Below, piece after piece: positions 59,201-64,000 of a stretch of 64,000 bases of DNA. Origin of the DNA: Epinephelus fuscoguttatus (Eukaryota; Chordata; Actinopteri; Perciformes; Serranidae); NCBI RefSeq assembly GCF_011397635.1, contig NC_064755.1:39228059-39292058 (forward strand), given 5' to 3'. The notes below the pieces were generated by a model. The model did no database searches. It was not told the DNA's origin and saw only the letters and a program-made list of their open reading frames with translations. A program made the position numbers and the translations under genes. Position 1 is the stretch's first letter. The number at the start of each line of letters is the position of its first letter.

Positions 59201-62200
59201 ATTGTAGACAACTGTCGTCTGTGCGGCCATACAACGTTACATCCCGACATGGGAACAAAGAATTCTTTTCACTATATTACCGATTCGTTCCGTGCCACTA
59301 TTATTTAAAATTTCTTCATCATTTCCTACAGTCGTGTCTCGCTTGAACTACACCACAATGCCTCCACAATCTCTGGTGGTACTGCTCCGTTTTTTCCGTA
59401 TCCATATGTTTTTAAAGAACGTGTACAATTATGGAGGAAATGAATGCCGAGTACGGACAGAAGGCTCCGTCTGTGTCCATCTCTGTGTCCCTGTCCGTCT
59501 CCGTATCTAACGTTGAGCATAAATGAGCCCCATGTATATGTACAGTGCAGAATCTTATGTAGCCTGTTTGCACTAATGTTAGAGGAGATCTGCAACAATA
59601 AGTCGATTAATAGGTTAGCTGACCAATAGAAAATTTACATGAAACTATTTTTTCAATCATTTAAGTTATTTTTCAAGCAAAACATTTTAATGGTTCCAAG
59701 TTCTCTAATGTCAGAATTTGTAGCTTTTCTTGGTCTGACTACATACTGAACTGAATATTTTTAAGTATTTGATTGTTTGGTAGATAAAACAAAATCTTTA
59801 ACACATTACGAGCATCTACAATATACAGAACAAAGCATGAGAAATAAAGGCACTAGATACTGACTAACTAATAGTAAGTGTAGTAAGTGTATCAAGACTC
59901 CTTCAGGGAATTTCTGTTAAACCTGCGATGTTGTGCTTGCATGTGTGCAGGACCTGAAGTTTCCTCCTCGGGGGATGGAGGGTCAGACTAACCCCGCCTC
60001 CTGGCCCTGGTTCCAGCTGATGAGTGACGCTCTGGAGGGGCGGTTGGCGGGAAAAGCTCCCAGAGTGGCGCCCGTCTGGAGCAGTGAGGAGGACGGAAGT
60101 GGAGGCGTCTTTGGCTCGTCTCCACCCGCTGACAGAGACTGTTTGATGGCGGAGAGGAGCAGCGTGTCAGAGCTGGAGAGCATGGTGGGGGGGGACGCAG
60201 CCGAGGCTGATGGGAACGTGACCTACATTGACGCCAGTGGAGAGGAGTGTTCGACGCCCTCAGACCTCTCTTATAAAAGTAAGATGGGTTCTTCTTAATT
60301 CAGTGTTTAAGCCAAGGATGTTTTCCAGCAGCGGTGCTGAAGTGTATGAGTTTTATTTTGTGCCGCTGGAAGATAATTATGGCATCAGCTGACACGAGAA
60401 GGGCTTCAGACACAAATCTATACACAGTTGTAGACGTCAAATTATTATTATAGAGATAGCAAGCGAATTGTGTATGAAGAGATTTTTAATCATTTAGCAG
60501 CGGCGCAGCACTGCTGTCATATACATATAGGAGAAACACTGGTACCTGTGACTTTACCCGTGTGTCTGCTGCAGTGACGGATCAGGACACCAGGAGGATG
60601 ATCAAACTCCGAGCTGCTAACGAGGCGTTGTTCACTGGGAGGAGAAATGCTGCCAAAGCTGCCTGGAAGTAAGAAACTGTTTGTTTTGTGTTATAAATAA
60701 ATCTTATCATGCAGACCAGATGTTTGTTACTGTAGATGTATAGTGTCATACATGAGTTTGAATGTGTTCACGTGTCACTCAGGGCCATCCTGAAGGAGCT
60801 CGGGCTGCAGGGGAAGGTCTCAACATACCAGATGGCGAAGAAGTGGGACAATCTGAAGAGGAGATACAAGGTTTGTTCTAAGGATAGACCGATACATCGG
60901 CCGGCCGATATATCGGGCCGATATTTGAGTTTTTTACTTGTATCGGCATTGGCCGATACGCGCGTGGGTTCGCGGATTTATTTTTCCCTGGCATGATTTA
61001 CAGACAGGCATCCACGGGCAGCTCTGTGTTGCCGGAAGACCCTAAGACCCTGCAGCGCACATGCAGCGAATCCCACTGTGTACAGTAGTTGTTGTTTTAT
61101 TTATGCTTCAGCTTAAATATTAGTTTATTTTATAAAGACATTACTGGAAGATTTAAGAGCGCTGCACTCTTTTTTTTATTTGAATGTATGATAATAATAA
61201 TAATAATAATAATAATAATATTCTACCTGTTCTACCTCAACTTTCCATCTTGTTTTAGTATTTTTTACTGTTCAATAAATGTTTCTTATTTTAAAGTTGA
61301 GACCTGTAATATTTGTTATCATTGTGTCATTTTTTTTATGTAAATTGAGGGAGCAAAAGCAGTGTCGGCCCCAAATATCGGCTCAAGAAAATCTGCAGTC
61401 CATAATCGGTCATCGGCTAAGGGTGATGGAAAAAAATCGGTATCGGCATCGGCCCTAAAAAATCCATATCGATCTATCCCTAGTTTGTTCACAGCCAGCT
61501 TGCTACAACTAAACTCCAGTCTACGTTTCTCAGCTTCAGGCTCAGTGGTTCCTACTGAAGATCTTTATAAACACAAACATGTAGTGTCATCAGTAACGCG
61601 TACAGCTGCTCACTGTAGATTTTATTTAACAAACAGGAGGAAGTAGTGACTTTGTTCGGGGACTATTTTCAGTGGAGAATTAATCCACATTTGGTGCTGT
61701 AGTGAGTTTTTGTGGCAACTCTTCTACCTATGTTTTATTTTTTTTTCTCCTCTTCCTCCTCTCCCTTCTCTTCTCCTCTCTACCATCTCGCCTCCTGTCT
61801 TTCCCCTCTACTCTCTCCTCTTCCTCTCATGTTCTTGCCCCTTCTGTCTCATCTCACCTTTCTCCTCCTCCTCTTCCTCTTTGTCTTCCTTTCCATCTTT
61901 CCTCTTGCCATCTCCTCCTCCTTTTACCTCTTACTTTTCTCCTCTCCTCTTTTCTCTGACTCCTCCTCTCTCCTGTCTTCTCTCCCCTCTCCCCTCTCGT
62001 CTCGTCTCCTTTCCTCATCTCTTATTTCCTGTTTGCCCTTCCCTCTTGTCTCCTCCTTCACTCTCTGCTCTCTTCCTCCTCTCTTTTCTCTCCTCCTTCT
62101 CCTCCCTTCCCCCAACTCCTCTTTCCTCCTCTCTTTCCTATCTCCTCTCGCTCCCTTTCCTCCTCCTCCCTTCTACTCCTTCATCTCCTTACTCTTTCTT

Positions 62201-63006
62201 CCTGTCTTCTCTTCCTCGTCTTTCTCTATCCCATATCTCCTCTCGTCTGTCATCCCCCACTTCTTCCTCCCTCTCCTCTCGCTCCACTCCTCTCTCATTC
62301 CCCTCCTCCTCCTCTCCCTCCTCTCCTCCTGATTCCTCTTCCTCCTCTTCCTCTATGCTATATCTCCTCCTTTCCTCTCCCATCCCCCCACCTCCTCCTC
62401 CTCCTCTCCTCCTGCTTCTCCGCCTCCTCTGTCCAGGACCTGAAGTATCCTCCTGTTGGGATGGAGAGTGTAGCAGACAGCACCTCCTCCTGGCCGTGGT
62501 TCCACCTGATGAATGAAGCCATGGAGGGCCGCCTGACGAGCAGCGCCCCCCTCCTCACCCCCGTCACCCAGGACGACGACCCTGACCCCGCCCCCAGACA
62601 CAGGTCCCGGCCAGCCCCTCCCCCTCCTCCTCCCCCCTCCTCTTCCTCAGAATACGGACAGGAGACGTTCAGCGACGGTGGCGAGCAGAACCAGCGCAGC
62701 TCGGAGGTGTGCGACGGGCCACTGGGAGGACTGGAGAGGGAGTGGGACATGGTGGAGAGGGAGAGGACGGCGCTGGAGCGAGAGAGGGAGATGGTGGAGC
62801 GGGACAGGGCGGCGGTGGAGAGGGAGAGGGCGGCGGTGCAGGCGGAGAGGCTGTGGCTGGAGAGGGAGCGGGCGGCGGTGGAGCGGGACAGAGCCATGGT
62901 GGAGCAGGAGAGGGCGACACTGGGGCGGGAGAGGGAGGTGCTGGATCAGAGGGCTCTGATGCTGAACTCTGTAGGACACTCTGGACACCTTAACGCCCTC
63001 ATGTAG
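50269..63006 (+). CDS. Unnamed protein with four tandem trihelix (Myb/SANT-like) domains and a C-terminal coiled coil
   Basis: Thirteen exons join without any stop: 50269-50329, 50414-50507, 52897-52984, 55206-55542, 55968-56061, 56895-56982, 58204-58510, 58596-58689, 58910-58997, 59951-60278, 60575-60668, 60783-60870 and 62437-63006 (TAG), giving 776 residues. A second in-frame ATG at 50278 could also start it. Trihelix domains lie at residues about 21-81, 194-254, 357-417 and 527-587; each has LRAANEALFTGR-type helix 1, an AWR..L..LGL helix 2 and AKKWDNLK helix 3. Each is followed by a P-x-G-x-E and SWPWF..M..AMEGR motif. A basic patch PKKRARRSR in linker 2 is a likely nuclear localisation signal. 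The C-terminus (about 685-760) is a heptad coiled coil (LERERAA-type). It is a tandem paralogue of the gene at 43797. No poly(A) signal is obvious downstream. No named orthologue is recognised; DNA binding is inferred. Confidence 0.9.
50545..52860. mobile_element. Nest of three elements in intron 2 of the four-trihelix gene
   Basis: The outer layer is AAGTA repeat text on both sides (50545-50610 and 52720-52860). The middle layer is 50684-52713 with inverted ends TACAACCCTGATTCC and the inverse of TACAGACCCGATTCC. The inner layer is about 51083-52163 with inverted ends CACGGCGTCATAC and the inverse of CAGCGGTGTCAAAC, flanked by CTTTATAC and CTTCATGC (6 of 8 bases match). Confidence 0.75.
51400..51780. 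repeat. Direct duplication of about 160 bp inside the inner element
   Basis: Text from about 51412-51560 recurs at about 51610-51760, sharing AGCACAAGCCTATG, CATTTTACATTGTATAAATT and ATTTCCTCTGC. This is an internal feature of the inner transposon. Confidence 0.75.
52985..54437. other. Intron 3 of the four-trihelix gene, unannotated part
   Basis: No exon or well-bounded repeat is recognised. Confidence 0.5.
54438..55152. mobile_element. Terminal-inverted-repeat element near exon 4
   Basis: The left end is TTATACCCCGATCAGACAG; the right end is the inverse of TTAAAGCCCCGGTCAGATAG. The interior has AAGTTGAAAAAACTTCAACTC, a short palindrome. Related text occurs at 5290-5345 and 7200-7380 in prdm11. 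It ends 53 bp before exon 4. Confidence 0.6.
55679..55773. repeat. Near-perfect 45-bp inverted repeat with 5-base loop
   Basis: The left arm 55679-55723 and right arm 55729-55773 pair with a single mismatch around the loop CGAAT. The arms contain GAACAACGCGTTTCGCATG and its inverse. It lies in intron 4 of the four-trihelix gene, 136 bp after exon 4. Confidence 0.95.
55968..58510 (+). other. Trihelix cassette 2 (exons 5-7)
   Basis: Exon lengths are 94, 88 and 307 bp. The domain reads RMIKLRAANEALFTGR, LGLQGK and KKWDNLKRRYK. The linker has SSWPWFYRMNDAMEGR, an acidic EDEDEDCE run, the basic PKKRARRSR run and EFLTESEM. It ends TYK with a single T, so the next domain starts with Leu in place of Met. 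Confidence 0.88.
56983..58203. other. Intron 6 of the four-trihelix gene
   Basis: AT-rich, no exon or bounded repeat recognised. Confidence 0.5.
58596..60278 (+). other. Trihelix cassette 3 (exons 8-10)
   Basis: Exon lengths are 94, 88 and 328 bp. The domain reads RLIELRAANESLFTGR, MGLTGK and KKWDNLKTKFK, closer to cassette 1. The linker has ASWPWFQLMSDALEGR, an acidic middle, and ends SYK plus A. Confidence 0.88.
58998..59950. other. Intron 9 of the four-trihelix gene
   Basis: No exon or bounded repeat recognised. Small frames around 59290-59630 have no support. Confidence 0.5.
60879..61482. mobile_element. hAT-type non-autonomous transposon with 8-bp target duplication
   Basis: The ends are TAAGGATAGACCGATA and the inverse of TAGGGATAGATCGATA. 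They are flanked by identical GTTTGTTC at 60871-60878 and 61483-61490. The interior near both ends is rich in ATCGGCCGATA-like words; an (ATA)n run is at 61190-61221. It starts 8 bp after the end of exon 12. Confidence 0.9.
61190..61221. repeat. (ATA)n microsatellite
   Basis: About ten trinucleotide units within the hAT-type element. Confidence 0.9.
61735..62436. repeat. Polypyrimidine tract of about 700 bp before the last exon
   Basis: The plus strand is almost pure C and T (CTCCTCTTCC-type words) up to the acceptor CTGTCCAG of exon 13. Frames of up to 268 residues rich in Ser, Pro and Leu arise only from this composition. Confidence 0.95.
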
Positions 63007-63690
63007 GCTAGCGTGGGGACGTAGACCGTCCCTGTGGAGACATTCTGGTCTGTGGTGGAGGTCTGGAGGAGTAAACCTCACTGACAGATCGCAGAGGAAA
63101 TGTAGAGCTGGTACCCGCTGTGAGAGCCTCGCCTGGATGTAGACACGGTTGGTCTTCCACACTGAGCTGGTCCTGCAGACGACACCACCCAGCAGACGTA
63201 GGTTAATTTAACAGGAGAGCTGCACAGTTAATAATCTCTGTCAGGATCTTTCTTTCCACTGTTGTGTAATATAATTTGGATTTTTTAAGCTAATACTGAC
63301 AGATATATTTGAGGGTTTTTTTTAACATAAACAACCTTGATTCAGATCCCTTTGGGGTTTTTTTTTTTTTGTGTATTTTTTTCTTTTTTTAAAGAATAGT
63401 ACCAGAGGCCCTGTCGACTCAATGTGTCTTTGTGTAAAGAGATATTTTCCACAAGGTTTTTGCCTCTCATCCATGCAAACAAGAGTTTTAGGTCACAAAA
63501 TCAGAGGTTTTTCAAAACTTTGGTTCGTGTGACGTGTAATACAGAGCGTGGAAAACAATGACATCATCTCCATAATTTGCACATGCCAATTGTTGCATCT
63601 GCTAGAAAGAACAACCATGGTGGACTACTGTAGAGTCACATTTCTCCAAAGCACCTGGAGTTGTGTACCAGAAAGATGTTAAAGGTACAT
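63007..63690 (+). other. Likely 3' untranslated region of the four-trihelix gene
   Basis: T-rich text after the stop, including a poly(T) run near 63358-63395. No clear AATAAA was seen. Confidence 0.45.
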
Positions 63691-63694
63691 GATG

Positions 63695-64000
63695 CAGGAA
63701 TTGTTGGTTACTGTTTGGTTAGCATTGTCACCTCACAACAGGAGGGTTCCTAGTTCAAACCCAGGGTGGGGGTGCCCCTCGGTGCAGACTTTGCATGTTC
63801 TCCCTGTGTCAGCTTGGATGTCCTCCAGGTACTCCAGCTTCCTCCCACAGTCCAAAGACACGCAGGTTAATTGGTGACTCTAAATTGTCCGTAGGTGTGA
63901 ATGTGAGTGTGAATGGTTGTCTGTCTCTATGTGTCAGCCCTGTGATAGTCTGGTGACCTGTCCAGGGTGAACCCCGCCTCTCAGCTGGGATTGGCTCCAG
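63695..64000 (+). mobile_element. tRNA-like SINE, second copy, cut by window end
   Basis: Same body as 38417-38795 (TTTGCATGTTCTCCCTGTG, CCACAGTCCAAAGACACGC, CTAAATTGTCCGTAGGTGTG) but more diverged; box A is GGTTAGCATTGTC. The tail runs past the window. Confidence 0.85.

Larger units (their letters stand above)
60575..63006 (+). other. Trihelix cassette 4 plus terminal coiled-coil exon (exons 11-13)
   Basis: Exon lengths are 94 and 88 bp, then the 570-bp last exon. The domain reads RMIKLRAANEALFTGR, LGLQGK and KKWDNLKRRYK, nearly identical to cassette 2. The last exon keeps the SSWPWFHLMNEAMEGR motif, then a Pro-rich run and a coiled coil of LEREREM/VERDRAA heptads. Confidence 0.88.

Noticed and set aside
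61710..62516. Open frame of 268 residues, plus-strand
   Set aside because: It is pure Ser/Pro/Leu from the C/T-rich tract, overlaps the intron and the real last exon in a wrong frame, and has no motif.
62358..63162. Several long frames in other phases and on the minus strand around the last exon
   Set aside because: Shadows of the GC-rich coiled-coil coding repeat; only the frame entered by the splice junction continues the conserved SWPWF motif.

Overview
This window looks like a teleost fish genome, probably a spiny-rayed (percomorph) fish. Genes are split by introns with standard GT/AG junctions. Intergenic and intronic DNA is packed with short teleost-type transposons (TTAA-flanked and hAT-type terminal-inverted-repeat elements, tRNA-derived SINEs) and with micro- and minisatellites. 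No prokaryotic, organellar or viral genes were recognised.

Five protein-coding genes can be read. (1) At 740-9572 (+) is the 3' part of prdm11: PR/SET domain exons, a linker with a coiled-coil segment, and a 2.16-kb last exon encoding a domesticated hAT-transposase-like region. (2) At 25035-31735 (+) is a three-exon CD59/Ly6-type GPI-anchored protein gene. (3) At 35061-39208 (-), convergent with the CD59-like gene, is a Kir6 (KATP channel pore) gene of KCNJ11/Kir6.2-like type with four coding introns. (4) At 43797-47640 (+) is an unnamed gene with one trihelix (Myb/SANT-like) domain, an SWRWF motif and a heptad-repeat coiled coil. (5) At 50269-63006 (+) is a 13-exon relative of gene 4 in which a three-exon cassette encoding the trihelix domain and a following linker occurs four times, ending in the same type of coiled coil. 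Splice phases allow full reconstruction: gene 4 gives 405 residues and gene 5 gives 776 residues, both uninterrupted.

Region by region: 1-9.6 kb is prdm11 with a foldback element, a dead LINE fragment and a TTAA-flanked transposon in its introns. 9.6-24.8 kb is gene-poor, with a long degenerate 21-bp-type satellite (10.0-11.6 kb) and nested transposons. 24.8-32 kb is the cd59-like gene. 32-35 kb holds a roughly 135-bp satellite carrying oestrogen-response-element-like palindromes, an interspersed repeat and a CCTAAACC minisatellite. 35-39.2 kb is the Kir6 gene, with a reverse-oriented 21-bp satellite and a SINE in its introns. 39.3-43.8 kb has no recognised gene. 43.8-63 kb is the tandem pair of trihelix genes, whose introns hold nested transposons, a near-perfect 45-bp hairpin, a hAT element whose target-site duplication copied a splice donor, and a 0.7-kb polypyrimidine tract.

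The most novel part is the trihelix pair. The four-domain protein appears to have grown by duplicating a phase-symmetric exon cassette, and the domain pattern (1 like 3, 2 like 4) suggests a two-cassette block was itself duplicated. The function of these two proteins is not known to me. Sequence-specific DNA binding and coiled-coil dimerisation in the nucleus are inferences from the domains.
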